From Pseudofrankia saprophytica (GTDB taxonomy: Bacteria > Actinomycetota > Actinomycetes > Frankiales > Frankiaceae), in NCBI RefSeq assembly GCF_000235425.2, contig NZ_KI912266.1, positions 4,596,787-4,660,786 of the forward strand: DNA of 64,000 bases, read 5' to 3'. Both the position numbers and the translations under genes were made by a program. The notes under the pieces were generated by a model that saw only the letters and a list, made by a program, of their open reading frames with translations, was not told where the DNA came from and did not search any database. Within the stretch, counting starts at the first letter, position 1; every line of letters starts with the position of its first letter. Below are positions 49,274 to 57,714 of the stretch, one piece after another.

Positions 49274-50208
49274 CCATCACCGACGCCGTGACCATCACCG
49301 ACGACAGCGCGGCCCAGTCCGCGATCGGCCTGGACGTCCGGCCACTGTCCGGCTACATCGGCGCCGAGATCCACGGCGTTGACCTCACCCGGCCGCTGGA
49401 GCCGGCGGTGATCGCCGAGATCCGGGCCACGCTGCTGAAGTGGAAGGTCGTCTTCTTCCGGGACCAGGACATCACCCCGGCCCAGCAGGTCGCGTTCGGC
49501 CGGCAGTTCGGCGAGGTCACACCAGGCCACCCGACCCTGCCGACGCTCGAGGGCCAGCCGGAGGTCTTCCCGCTGGACAGCCGGGCCGAGCACTACCGCT
49601 CCGAGATCCGGGTCCAGAGCCGGTGGCACACCGACGTGACGTTCGTGCACAACCCCCCGACGGCGTCGATCCTGCGCGGCGTGATCGTCCCGCCGTACGG
49701 CGGCGACACCCAGTGGACGAACCTCGTCACCGCCTACGAGACGCTCTCCGCGCCGATCCGCGACCTCATCGACGGCCTGCACGCCGTGCACGTCAACCAG
49801 ATCCACCTGGAGCGCGGGGACAGCTCCAAGCTGTCGGCCCTGTTCGCGAAGACGGCATACGAGGCCGTCCACCCCGTGGTCCGGGTCCACCCGGAGACCG
49901 GTGAGCGGGCGCTGTTCGTCAACCCGAACTTCACCACCCGGATCGTCGAGCTCAGCAACCCCGAGAGCGCGCAGATCCTCGACCTGCTCTACCGGCACCT
50001 GGCCACCCCGGCGTTCACGGTCCGGTTCCGTTGGCAGCCGAACAGCATCGCCTTCTGGGACAACCGGGCGACCGCGCACCTGGCGCCGACCGACCAGGGC
50101 AACACCGACTTCGACCGGGTGATGCACCGGATCACCATCGCGGGCGACATCCCTGTCGGCGTCGACGGCAAGCAGTCCGAGACACGCGAGGGCGGGTCCT
50201 TCGCGTGA
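49270..50208 (+). CDS. TauD/AtsK-type Fe(II)/2-oxoglutarate-dependent dioxygenase
   Basis: This 312-residue enzyme has the iron-binding facial triad: WHTDVTF (H-x-D, near residue 120) and ATAHLAP (distal histidine near 278). The 2-oxoglutarate arginine lies in FDRVMHRITIAGD. The N-terminus GAEIHGVDLTRPL...WKVVFFRDQDITPAQQVAFGRQFGEV is typical of TauD. It oxidises a sulfonate or alkyl sulfate to release sulfite for sulfur supply. It is encoded between the binding protein and the permease, so import and cleavage of the substrate are co-expressed. Confidence 0.94.
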   Translation: MTITDAVTITDDSAAQSAIGLDVRPLSGYIGAEIHGVDLTRPLEPAVIAEIRATLLKWKVVFFRDQDITPAQQVAFGRQFGEVTPGHPTLPTLEGQPEVFPLDSRAEHYRSEIRVQSRWHTDVTFVHNPPTASILRGVIVPPYGGDTQWTNLVTAYETLSAPIRDLIDGLHAVHVNQIHLERGDSSKLSALFAKTAYEAVHPVVRVHPETGERALFVNPNFTTRIVELSNPESAQILDLLYRHLATPAFTVRFRWQPNSIAFWDNRATAHLAPTDQGNTDFDRVMHRITIAGDIPVGVDGKQSETREGGSFA

Positions 50209-51149
50209 CCTCGCTCGCCCTCCACGGCCCCGGTGGCGCCGACGCCCTCGACGCCACCGGGGAGGTCGGCCTGGCCTCTGCCGGGCCGGCGGTGTCACCC
50301 GTGGCCTCGCCCCCGCCCACAGCCGCCGGCGGGGGCCGGCGCGGCGTCGAGATCACGCTCGCGGACCCGGACCGACGGGCGCGCCGGCCGCTGCCACCGT
50401 GGCTGCGCCGGCTGCTCGGACCGGTGCTGCTGCTGGCGCTCTGGCAGGTTGGCTCGGCCACCGGCGTCATCGCGTCGAACATCCTCGCCGGGCCGTGGAC
50501 GGTGCTGCACACCGGCTACGACCTGGCCGCGGACGGGACGCTGCACCACAACCTGCTGATCTCGTTGCGGCGGGTGGCGCTGGGTCTGGTGCTCGGCGTC
50601 GGGGTCGCGCTGGTGCTGGCCGTCGCCGCCGGGATCTTCCGCCTCGGCGAGGACGTCATCGACGCGCCGATGCAGATCCTGCGCGCGGTGCCGATCCTCG
50701 GGCTGGTCCCACTGGCCATCCTCTGGTTCGGCATCGGAGAGCAGGTGAAGATCTTCCTGGTCGCGCTCGGTACCGCGTTCCCCGTCTACATCAACACGTT
50801 CGCCGCGATCCGGGGCGTCGACGCCCGGTACATGGAGCTCGCGCGCACCGTGCGGCTGAGCCGGGCGGCGGTGATCCGCCGGGTGGTGCTGCCCGGCGCG
50901 CTGCCCGGCTTCCTCGTCGGCCTGCGGTTCGCGTTCACGGTCTCGTGGCTGGTCCTCGTGGTCAGCGAGCAGATCAACGCGTCCAGCGGGATCGGCTACC
51001 TGATGGACCAGGCGCGCACGTTCGGGCAGACCGACGTCATCGTCGTCGGCCTCGCCGTCTACGGCCTGCTCGGCCTGCTCTCCGACGGGCTCGTCCGTCT
51101 GCTCGAACGCCACGCCCTCGCCTGGCGCCGCGGCCTGGAGGCAACATGA
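50205..51149 (+). CDS. Sulfonate ABC transporter permease (SsuC/TauC-like)
   Basis: This 314-residue protein (GTG start in a four-base overlap) has five to six membrane helices between about residues 75 and 300. The EAA loop is YMELARTVRLSRAAVIRRVVLPGALPGFLVGLRFAF, matching the SsuC class. The first 65 residues are Ala/Pro-rich and probably cytoplasmic; typical family members are about 50 residues shorter. Confidence 0.92.
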   Translation: MTSLALHGPGGADALDATGEVGLASAGPAVSPVASPPPTAAGGGRRGVEITLADPDRRARRPLPPWLRRLLGPVLLLALWQVGSATGVIASNILAGPWTVLHTGYDLAADGTLHHNLLISLRRVALGLVLGVGVALVLAVAAGIFRLGEDVIDAPMQILRAVPILGLVPLAILWFGIGEQVKIFLVALGTAFPVYINTFAAIRGVDARYMELARTVRLSRAAVIRRVVLPGALPGFLVGLRFAFTVSWLVLVVSEQINASSGIGYLMDQARTFGQTDVIVVGLAVYGLLGLLSDGLVRLLERHALAWRRGLEAT

Positions 51150-52063
51150 CCACGCTCACGACGTCCGCTTCGGCCGGGACGGACACGCAGGACGGCTCGC
51201 CCGCGCCCTCGTCCTCCTCCTCGCCCGCGCCCTCCTTCTCGCCTACACCCGCGTCCTCGCCCTCGGTCGCGCCGGCGGTGCGCGCCCGCGGGGTGCGCCG
51301 CGAGTTCGGCGGGCGGGCGGTACTCGCCGGGATCGACCTGGACATCGCCGCCGGCGAGTTCGTCGCGCTGCTCGGCCGGTCCGGATCCGGCAAGAGCACG
51401 CTGCTGCGCATCCTCGCCGGCCTCGACGCCGACGCCACCGGGCGCGCCACCGTCCCGGCCCAGAGCGCCGTCGTCTTCCAGGACCCGCGGCTGCTGCCGT
51501 GGGCGCGGGTCCAGGACAACGTGCTGCTGGGCCTGAAGGGCCGCGACGCGCGCGCCCGGGGAGCCGCGGCGCTGGCCGAGGTCGGGCTCGGCGGGCACGA
51601 GCGCGCCTGGCCGGCGACGCTGTCCGGCGGCGAGGCGCAGCGGGTGGCGCTCGCCCGCGCGCTGGTCCGCTCCCCCGGGCTGCTGCTGCTCGACGAGCCG
51701 TTCGGCGCGCTCGACGCCCTGACCCGCATCCGGATGCACAGCCTGCTGCGCGACCTGTGCCAGCGCCACCAGCCGGCCGTGCTGCTGGTGACGCACGACG
51801 TCGACGAGGCGATCCTGCTCGCCGACCGGGTCGCCGTCCTCACCGACGGCCGGCTCTCGCTCGACGAGCGGGTCCAGCTCGGCGAGGTCCGGCACCGCTG
51901 GGACCCGCGCTTCTCCGCGCTGCGTGCCCGGCTGCTCGCCGAGCTCGGCGTCACCGACGACGAGGCGGGCGGCGGCGACGCCAGCGGTGGCGGCGCCGTT
52001 GCCGGCGCGGTCGGCCGTGACGTCCCGGTCGCATCCGTGGAAGGCGCGGGCCCGCGGCCGTAG
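51146..52063 (+). CDS. Sulfonate ABC transporter ATP-binding protein (SsuB/TauB-like)
   Basis: This is a 305-residue protein with a Ser/Pro-rich N-terminal extension (about 45 residues). Walker A is LLGRSGSGKST, the Q-loop AVVFQDPRLLPW (typical of SsuB/TauB), the signature TLSGGEAQRVALARALV, Walker B LLLLDEPFGALD and the switch LVTHDVDEAILLADRVAVL. It ends with a Gly/Ala-rich tail. Last gene of the uptake operon; the TetR gene starts 138 bases later. Confidence 0.93.
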   Translation: MTTLTTSASAGTDTQDGSPAPSSSSSPAPSFSPTPASSPSVAPAVRARGVRREFGGRAVLAGIDLDIAAGEFVALLGRSGSGKSTLLRILAGLDADATGRATVPAQSAVVFQDPRLLPWARVQDNVLLGLKGRDARARGAAALAEVGLGGHERAWPATLSGGEAQRVALARALVRSPGLLLLDEPFGALDALTRIRMHSLLRDLCQRHQPAVLLVTHDVDEAILLADRVAVLTDGRLSLDERVQLGEVRHRWDPRFSALRARLLAELGVTDDEAGGGDASGGGAVAGAVGRDVPVASVEGAGPRP

Positions 52064-52200
52064 GCTGCGCGCCGCGCCGGGCATACAGACCAGCGGCGGA
52101 GCGGCGCGGCGGCCGAGCCATGCCGCCGTGCCTGGTAGGGAACCCTCGGCGGGCCATCGAGCCCGTCGGACAGCCCACGTGAGCAGGGTGAGCAGGCGGC

Positions 52201-52947
52201 ATGAGCCAGCAGACCGCAACCCAGTCGCCCGAACCGACGGGCCCAGCCGGGTCGCTCGCGCACGGACCGCGGTCGCACGACGCGCGACTGCGGCTTCTGC
52301 TGAGCGCCGAGCGGCTGTACGCCGAGCACGGCCTGGAGGCGGTGTCGCTGCGGCACATCTGCCGGGCGGCCGGCAACGGGAACAACAACGCGGTGCAGTA
52401 CCACTTCGGCAGCGAGCGCGGCCTGCTCGAGGCGATCGTCTCCTACCGCGTCCCGCCACTCGACCAGCGCCGTGCCGCGTTGCTCGAAGCCGCGCGGGCC
52501 GGCGGAGACCCGCTGGGGGTCCGCGAACTGGTGGACGTGCTGATGCGCCCGCTCGCCGAGGAGGCCCGCCGGCCGGGCAGCCGCTATGTCGGCTTCCTGG
52601 GCCGGTTCGCCTCGCATCCGCCGGAGCGGCATCCGTGGTGGGTCGGCGGCGCCCCGGCCGGGCCGGTGGGCCACGAGGTGTCGATGGCGATCCTCGACCG
52701 CTTGGCCGCCGTGCCGGAACCGCTGCGGAGCCTGCGGCTACGCCATGTCGTCAGCCTGTGCCTGCCAGCCCTGGCCGGCTACGGCCAGTCCCCCAGCGGC
52801 GGCGCCTCCGACGGCGGTACCGACGCGCACGACGACGTCGTCTCCGGTGACGCCGTTCCCTACGGGCTCTACGTCACCGACCTGTTCGACATGGCGGCGG
52901 CGGCGCTGACCGCTCCGCTGTCCACGGGAGCCGACAGCAGCCAGTAG
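52201..52947 (+). CDS. TetR family transcriptional regulator
   Basis: This is a 248-residue protein. The DNA-binding domain (about 24-75) is RLRLLLSAERLYAEHGLEAVSLRHICRAAGNGNNNAVQYHFGSERGLLEAIV, a complete TetR helix-turn-helix; NGNNNAVQYHF is the recognition part. The C-terminal ligand domain is of a type found near acyl-CoA and sulfonate genes. Its 3' end overlaps the convergent GyrI-like gene by 79 bases, so one of the two stops may be late. It may regulate the preceding operon. Confidence 0.9.
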   Translation: MSQQTATQSPEPTGPAGSLAHGPRSHDARLRLLLSAERLYAEHGLEAVSLRHICRAAGNGNNNAVQYHFGSERGLLEAIVSYRVPPLDQRRAALLEAARAGGDPLGVRELVDVLMRPLAEEARRPGSRYVGFLGRFASHPPERHPWWVGGAPAGPVGHEVSMAILDRLAAVPEPLRSLRLRHVVSLCLPALAGYGQSPSGGASDGGTDAHDDVVSGDAVPYGLYVTDLFDMAAAALTAPLSTGADSSQ

Positions 52948-53372
52948 ATCTCGGTCTCGAGGTCGGCGGGGTCGTCACGGTGGTCGCCGTAGATCTCCCA
53001 CCGAGGGCCGGCAAGGTGTAGGCCGGCGGCGGCGCAGCGGTCCACGACGGCCTGGTGCGCGCCGGCCAGCGCGGTGTAGGGGCCGCGGTGGACGGTCCTG
53101 GCGACGACGCCGGCGGGCAGGGCCGAGGCCACGACATGACCGGTCAGTGGGCAGGGCTCGCGCAGCGTTACACCGACCTGGACGTTCGGCACATCGTCGA
53201 GGTAGAGCATGACGGTCCGACAGCCGGCTGCCACACCCGCCGCACGGACGCTGGTCCAGACGTCGTCCAGCAGTGTTCCCCAGAGTGCCGGGAACTCCGC
53301 CCAGGTGGTGGTTGCCGCCACCACGGCGGTCGGGCGGGCCCGAACCTCCTCGACGGTCACCTGGTAACTCAT
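52869..53372 (-). CDS. GyrI-like effector-binding domain protein
   Basis: This is a 167-residue protein from ATG MSYQVTVEEVRARPTAVV. The fold pattern of the AraC effector-binding/GyrI domain is visible: WGTLLDDVWTSVRAAGV, NVQVGVTLREPCPLTGHVVASALPAGVVARTVHRGPYTALAGAHQAVVDRCAAAGL and the closing LETEIYWLL. Such domains bind small hydrophobic ligands. Alone, without a DNA-binding part, it could be a ligand sink or a hydrolase-like relative. The last 20 residues (VDSGAVSAAAAMSNRSVT) extend past the domain into the TetR gene's 3' end. Confidence 0.8.
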   Translation of the reverse strand: MSYQVTVEEVRARPTAVVAATTTWAEFPALWGTLLDDVWTSVRAAGVAAGCRTVMLYLDDVPNVQVGVTLREPCPLTGHVVASALPAGVVARTVHRGPYTALAGAHQAVVDRCAAAGLHLAGPRWEIYGDHRDDPADLETEIYWLLSAPVDSGAVSAAAAMSNRSVT

Positions 53373-53469
53373 CCCGTCCCCGTCCCTCAGCCAGCCGGCC
53401 CAGGAGGTGAAGCCGAGCATCGCCTGCATCATCGCCTAAGATCGGCCGCTTATGCGGTGGCGTGCCTGA

Positions 53470-53526
53470 GCGGCGGCGTCTTCCTCCCGCGGCGGCGTCT
53501 TCCTCCTGCGGCGGCGTCTTCCTCCT
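53470..53526. repeat. Three tandem copies of a 19-base unit
   Basis: GCGGCGGCGTCTTCCTCCT repeats at 53470, 53489 and 53508 (the first copy ends in C), followed by the partial copy GCGGC. It lies about 20 bases before the phosphotransferase start and contains AGGAGGA on the reverse strand. Confidence 0.9.
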
Positions 53527-53547
53527 GCGGCAGGGACTGGATAGCCG

Positions 53548-54579
53548 ATGCGTGGGGGGTGGCAGGTCGTGCACGTGGTACGCAGGGTGGTCACCCGGGA
53601 TCACCTGGAAGGCGTCGCGTATGCGGCCCTGGGCACCGAGCATCGCCTCGTGGGCGTCTCGCGGCTGCGAGGTGGAAGCAAGAAGGGCGTGTACCGCCTC
53701 ACCTTCGACGACGACTCCGCCGCGATCGTCTACATCTGGGACGACGCCGAGAACTACTGGACCACCCCGCAGGGCGACGACACCGGCAGCCATGTGGACC
53801 CGTTCTCGCCCGCCTCCGGCATCGAGCTCTTCGAGGCCGCCCACCGGCAGCTGGAAGCTCTCGGAATCCGCACTCCCCGGATCCGGCTGGCCGACCGGAG
53901 CAGGACCTACTACCCGGCGGACGTTGCCGTGGTCGAGGACGTACCCGGCGACACCTTGGAAGTACTGCTCCGCCAGGACCCGCGCAGCGTGGAAACGACC
54001 ATGGCGCGACTCGCCGAGGCACTTGGTGCGATGCAGCGACACCAGGGCCCACGCTTCGGCAGATTCGCTCTGATCGACAGGGGTGGTACCTCCGAGGGCA
54101 GGTCATGTGAGCAGGTGGTCCTGGACCATGCGCTCGACGACCTCACCGAGGCTGCGTCTCGCGACGCGCGGATCACACGCGCCCGCGACCGCCTGGAGGC
54201 TGTAGTTCGCACACTGGCCGCGGCTGTGCGCCCACGCTCGCAGTACGGGCTCATCCACGGGGAGCTCGGGCCGGACCATGTGCTGGTGGACCGACACGGG
54301 CAGCCGGTCCTCATCGACATCGAGGGATTGATGTTCTTCGATGTCGAGTGGGAGCACGCGTTCCTGCGACTGCGCTTCGGCGAGCACTATCGGTGGCTGG
54401 AGCGCAGTGACCTCGACGAGCAGCGCCTGACGTTCTACATGCTGGCGATGCGCCTGTCTCTCGTCGCCGGACCGCTGCGGCTCCTCGACGGAGACTTCCC
54501 CGACCGCGCCTTCATGAGAGGTATCGCCGAGCGCAACCTCCAGGAGGCGCTCGCCTTCCTGCCCATGAACGACCGCTGA
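53548..54579 (+). CDS. Aminoglycoside phosphotransferase-like kinase
   Basis: This 343-residue protein has the APH fold. The N-lobe has GVSRLRGGSKKGVYRLTFDDDSAAIVYIWDD, the hinge region has VAVVEDVPGDTLEVLL, the catalytic loop is QYGLIHGELGPDHVLVDRHGQPVLIDIEGLMFFDVEWEHAFL. In that loop H-G-E replaces the usual H-G-D, so the catalytic base is glutamate, and IDIEG stands for the metal-binding D-x-D/E. The substrate is unknown and resistance should not be assumed. ATG 53548 or a GTG seven codons later may be the start. Confidence 0.82.
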   Translation: MRGGWQVVHVVRRVVTRDHLEGVAYAALGTEHRLVGVSRLRGGSKKGVYRLTFDDDSAAIVYIWDDAENYWTTPQGDDTGSHVDPFSPASGIELFEAAHRQLEALGIRTPRIRLADRSRTYYPADVAVVEDVPGDTLEVLLRQDPRSVETTMARLAEALGAMQRHQGPRFGRFALIDRGGTSEGRSCEQVVLDHALDDLTEAASRDARITRARDRLEAVVRTLAAAVRPRSQYGLIHGELGPDHVLVDRHGQPVLIDIEGLMFFDVEWEHAFLRLRFGEHYRWLERSDLDEQRLTFYMLAMRLSLVAGPLRLLDGDFPDRAFMRGIAERNLQEALAFLPMNDR

Positions 54580-54632
54580 GTCCTTGGAATAGATCATCTA
54601 GTCGACGAGGCCAGCCCGACGTCCACGGATGA

Positions 54633-55169
54633 TCAACGCGCTGGCTTTGGTTTTCTCGGCCAAATCGTCTGGCTGACCGCCCACAGGAGGTCTGCCACCA
54701 AAATGAGGCCCAGCAGCGGGTAGCGGGCCTCGAGGCCGACCGTCCGGTCCGGGTCGTCGACCAGGACCGTCAGGATCCAGATCACCGCGGCGGCGATGAA
54801 AACCGCGATCCCGGTGCGGCCCACGTCCGCCCAGCATTCCCGCGTGTACCGCGCGCCGTGAAGCCGCACCGGGGCCGGCCCGCCGGCGAACCGGTGGGCG
54901 GCGCGCGCGTCCGCCCAGGCGATGAGCTTGTGCCCGTAGGTGACCGAGAAGCCGAGATAGATCGCGGCGAGCCCGTGGAACACCCCGGCGGTCGCGCCGC
55001 CGCGCAGGTCGACGACGGTCGCGGCCAGCAGGACGACGTCGACCAGCGGCGTCATCGCCAGCAGGACGAGCCCAGCGCGCCGCCACCGCAGCCCGTAGCG
55101 GGCCATCAGCCCCAGCGCGACGAGCACCCAGAACCCGACCTCGCACGCGACGATCACCGCACCCAACAC
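54633..55169 (-). CDS. Integral membrane protein of unknown function
   Basis: GTG 55169 is preceded by GGAGGAG at seven bases and gives 178 residues. Five or six membrane helices: LGAVIVACEVGFWVLVALGLMA, GLVLLAMTPLVDVVLLAATVV, FHGLAAIYLGFSVTYGHKLIAWAD, GIAVFIAAAVIWILTVLV and LLGLILVADLLWAVSQTIW. The order is typical of a small actinobacterial membrane family near TetR regulators; I do not know a function. It is divergent from the TetR gene, whose operator lies in the 87-base spacer. Confidence 0.82.
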   Translation of the reverse strand: MLGAVIVACEVGFWVLVALGLMARYGLRWRRAGLVLLAMTPLVDVVLLAATVVDLRGGATAGVFHGLAAIYLGFSVTYGHKLIAWADARAAHRFAGGPAPVRLHGARYTRECWADVGRTGIAVFIAAAVIWILTVLVDDPDRTVGLEARYPLLGLILVADLLWAVSQTIWPRKPKPAR

Positions 55170-55218
55170 GGCGCTTCTCCTCCCGGACACCCGCACGGAC
55201 ACATCTTGGCAGCACGCC

Positions 55219-55252
55219 TGTGCTAGAAAACGACGCTAGCACACCCGTGCTA
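55219..55252. promoter_or_regulatory. TetR-type operator between membrane protein and TetR genes
   Basis: Perfect inverted arms TGTGCTAG (55219-55226) and CTAGCACA (55236-55243) are spaced by nine bases, with a third half-site GTGCTA at 55247-55252 just before the TetR start. The position allows repression of both divergent genes. Confidence 0.72.
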
Positions 55253-55256
55253 ATTT

Positions 55257-55853
55257 GTGTCCGTGCCGAGGACCATCGACCGGGACGCACGCAAGGCGCA
55301 GCTCGCCGCGGCCGTCTGGCGGATCATCGTCGAACGCGGGATCGGCGCGGTCTCCGTGCGTTCAGTCGCCGAGGAGGCCGGCGTCGTGGTCGGCTCGCTG
55401 CGCCACGTCTTCCCGACTCGGGCGGAACTGCTGGAGTTCTCGGCGCGGCTCATGGTCGACCGGGCCACGGCGCGCATCCTGGCGACCCCGCGCTCCGACG
55501 ACCCGGTGGAGTTCGCGTACGCGATCCTGCGCCACCTGCTACCGCTGGAACCGGACAGCCGGGCCGAGTTCGAGGTCAACCTGGCCCTCATCGCCGAAAG
55601 CCCGGCCCTGCCCAGCCTGGTGGAGATCCGTGACTACACCACCCGCGAGGTCGGGGAGCTCTGCCACCAGGTGGTCGAGCTGCTCACCGGCAGACCGCGC
55701 GACGAGACCACCCTCACGGCGGCCCGGCGCCTGCACGCCCTCGTCGACGGCCTGGGCCTCCATCTCCTCACCCAGCCGCCCGACGCCGACCCCACCTGGG
55801 CCACCGCACTGGTGCGCGCGGAGCTCACCCGCCTCCTCGCCGCCTCGTCATGA
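55257..55853 (+). CDS. TetR family transcriptional regulator
   Basis: This 198-residue protein starts with GTG (a second GTG two codons on is possible). The DNA-binding domain is RKAQLAAAVWRIIVERGIGAVSVRSVAEEAGVVVGSLRHVFPTRAELLEFSARLM (about residues 12-65). The C-terminal ligand domain resembles the TetR_C_6/BetI-like class. It probably represses the divergent membrane protein gene through the GTGCTAG dyad. Confidence 0.92.
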   Translation: MSVPRTIDRDARKAQLAAAVWRIIVERGIGAVSVRSVAEEAGVVVGSLRHVFPTRAELLEFSARLMVDRATARILATPRSDDPVEFAYAILRHLLPLEPDSRAEFEVNLALIAESPALPSLVEIRDYTTREVGELCHQVVELLTGRPRDETTLTAARRLHALVDGLGLHLLTQPPDADPTWATALVRAELTRLLAASS

Positions 55854-55867
55854 CCTTCATCAGCGGC

Positions 55868-55920
55868 TCTGTATCACGATCCGAACCAGCAGGGGCTCGG
55901 AGTTCGGATGCCGATACAGA
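55868..55920. terminator. Two-step hairpin between TetR and P450 genes
   Basis: Outer arms TCTGTATC/GATACAGA and inner arms ATCCGAAC/GTTCGGAT nest around a 15-base loop. It sits 15 bases past each convergent stop. Confidence 0.7.
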
Positions 55921-55934
55921 TCCGGCGATCAAGG

Positions 55935-57242
55935 TCACGGCGAGACGGTCGTGACCGGGAGCGACTCCCAGCCACGGACCACCGACGTGCGGGCCTGGAC
56001 GGCGCTCGGCCAGTCGATCTCCCAGGTGGGGAAGCGGCGCAGCACCTCCTCGAGCGCGACCCGGCCCTCGAGGCGGGCGAGCGCCGCGCCGAGGCAGTGG
56101 TGGATGCCGTAGCCGAACGTGAGGTGGCGGCCGACGTCGCGGTGGATGTCGAACCGGTCCGGGTCGGGGTAGCGGCGCTCGTCCCGGTTCCCCGAACCGA
56201 CGAGGAAGACGACCACGCTGCCCGCCGGCACCGACTGGCCGTGGTACTCGACGTCCCGGGCGACGTATCGGGCGTGCGCGGGCGCCGGCGCCTCGTAGCG
56301 CAGCAGCTCCTCGACCGCGTTCGGGATCAGCGCCGGGTTGGCGACGAGCTCGGCGCGCTGGTCGGGGTTCTCGGCGAGCACCTTCCCGGCCCAGCCGATC
56401 AGGCGCGTCGTCGTCTCGTTGCCCGCGGCCGCCAGCAGGTTCACGTAGACCAGGATCTCGGACCGGTCGAGGGTGCGCGTCGTGCCCGTCTCGTCCTCGA
56501 ACTCGGTGGTCAGCAGCTCGGTCATCAGGTCGTCCGACGGGTGGCGGGCCCGCCAGTCGATGTACTCGGCGTACTGGGCGCCGTCGCTCATCCTGGGCGC
56601 CGGGTCGGGAGCGTCGTCGGTGAGCCGCAGGCCGCGGTCGATTCCCGCCCGGATCGACTCCTGGTCGTCCTCGGGAATGCCGAGCAGGTAGCCGATCGTG
56701 CGCATCGGCATCGGCGCGCCGAGGTCCCCGACGAAGTCGAACCGGCCCGCGCCGACGAGCGGGTCGAGACTGCGCACGCAGAACTCCCGGACCTTCGCCT
56801 CCAGCGCCAGCATCTTCTTCGGGGTGAAGACTCGGGAAAGAAGGCCGCGGTGCACGGTGTGCGCCGGCGGATCCTCGAACAGGATCAGGCCCGGCGGCAT
56901 CTCCAGCTTCGCCTCCAGGCTCGCCCTGATGAACTCCAGCACCGAGCCGCGCCCCGAGTGGTAGGTACGCCAGTCGGCGAGCCCGGCCTCGACGTCGTCG
57001 AACCGGCTCAACGCGTAGAAGTCGAACTTCTCGTTGTAGTAGAGCGGTGCCTCGTCGCGCAGCCGCCGCCAGACCGGGTACGGGTCGGCGTCGATGGCGG
57101 CGTCGTAGGGGTCGTAGTACGGCTCGCCGCGGCCGGCCATCGGGCCGGCCCCGGCGCCGGCCGCCGCCGCGACGCCCGCATCTGCGTCCGGCGCGCCGTC
57201 GGCGTGGGCGTGCGCGTCCGAGTCCTGGTTCGTGACCGTCAC
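55935..57242 (-). CDS. Cytochrome P450
   Basis: This is a 435-residue soluble bacterial P450. The I-helix is NLLAAAGNETTTRLIGWAG (oxygen-binding region), the K-helix E-x-x-R appears as EELLRYEAPAP, and the heme-cysteine loop is HLTFGYGIHHCLGAALARLEGRVALEEVLRRFP. It resembles CYP families of actinomycetes acting on fatty acids, steroids or small aromatics; no redox partner gene is adjacent. GTG 57242 has GGGAGG seven bases upstream and was preferred to the first codon of the open frame. The N-terminus is Ala/Asp/His-rich low complexity. Confidence 0.94.
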   Translation of the reverse strand: MTVTNQDSDAHAHADGAPDADAGVAAAAGAGAGPMAGRGEPYYDPYDAAIDADPYPVWRRLRDEAPLYYNEKFDFYALSRFDDVEAGLADWRTYHSGRGSVLEFIRASLEAKLEMPPGLILFEDPPAHTVHRGLLSRVFTPKKMLALEAKVREFCVRSLDPLVGAGRFDFVGDLGAPMPMRTIGYLLGIPEDDQESIRAGIDRGLRLTDDAPDPAPRMSDGAQYAEYIDWRARHPSDDLMTELLTTEFEDETGTTRTLDRSEILVYVNLLAAAGNETTTRLIGWAGKVLAENPDQRAELVANPALIPNAVEELLRYEAPAPAHARYVARDVEYHGQSVPAGSVVVFLVGSGNRDERRYPDPDRFDIHRDVGRHLTFGYGIHHCLGAALARLEGRVALEEVLRRFPTWEIDWPSAVQARTSVVRGWESLPVTTVSP

Positions 57243-57432
57243 CGCTAGACCTCCCGATCCCGGGCCAATATGACGCACGTCGCATGTCCACTATCGCGCG
57301 CCTCCGACCTCCGCACGACGGCCAACCGCGGCGAGTACCCGCGCCGGGTGCCAATTTCGGGCCGCCGGACGTTGGTGCGCGGGGAACTGCGCAGCCAGGC
57401 GCACGCGGGGCGCCTGGCCGTAAAGGAGTGGT

Positions 57433-57714
57433 ATGAAAATGAGCGTGACGGCGGATTCAGCGGACGACGCGCCGTTCTTCGAGATCCACAAGTACGGGGA
57501 CCTGACATCCGTGGCAGTCGCGGTACGCGGGAGTGGCGCCGTGATCGTGGACTTCCGATCCGTGGACGACGCGATGGGCCGTCGGGTGGCCGACTTCTGC
57601 GCCGGTCTCGGTTTCGGGATCGGCAACTCGCCCTTCCGTCTCACCGACCGTGTTTACTTCCTGTCGGGCCAACGCACGCCGAACAGGGCGGAACGGGCAC
57701 GGTTCGCGGGATGA
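57433..57714 (+). CDS. sepF: Short SepF-like protein
   Basis: This 93-residue protein follows AAAGGAG. The core matches the SepF/DUF552 domain: VIVDFRSVDDAMGRRVADFCAGLGFGIGNSPFRLTDRVYFLSG aligns with the FtsZ-binding, dimerising fold (D-L-R-x-x-D...R-x-x-D-F-x-x-G...F-L-x-x-P). The membrane-targeting amphipathic N-terminus and linker of true SepF are missing, so this is a minimal paralogue rather than the division protein itself. Its stop overlaps the hydrolase start as ATGA, an unexpected partner. Confidence 0.82.
   Translation: MKMSVTADSADDAPFFEIHKYGDLTSVAVAVRGSGAVIVDFRSVDDAMGRRVADFCAGLGFGIGNSPFRLTDRVYFLSGQRTPNRAERARFAG

Noticed and set aside
53470-53526. CRISPR-like repeat
   Set aside because: The copies are directly adjacent with no spacers; a simple tandem duplication.
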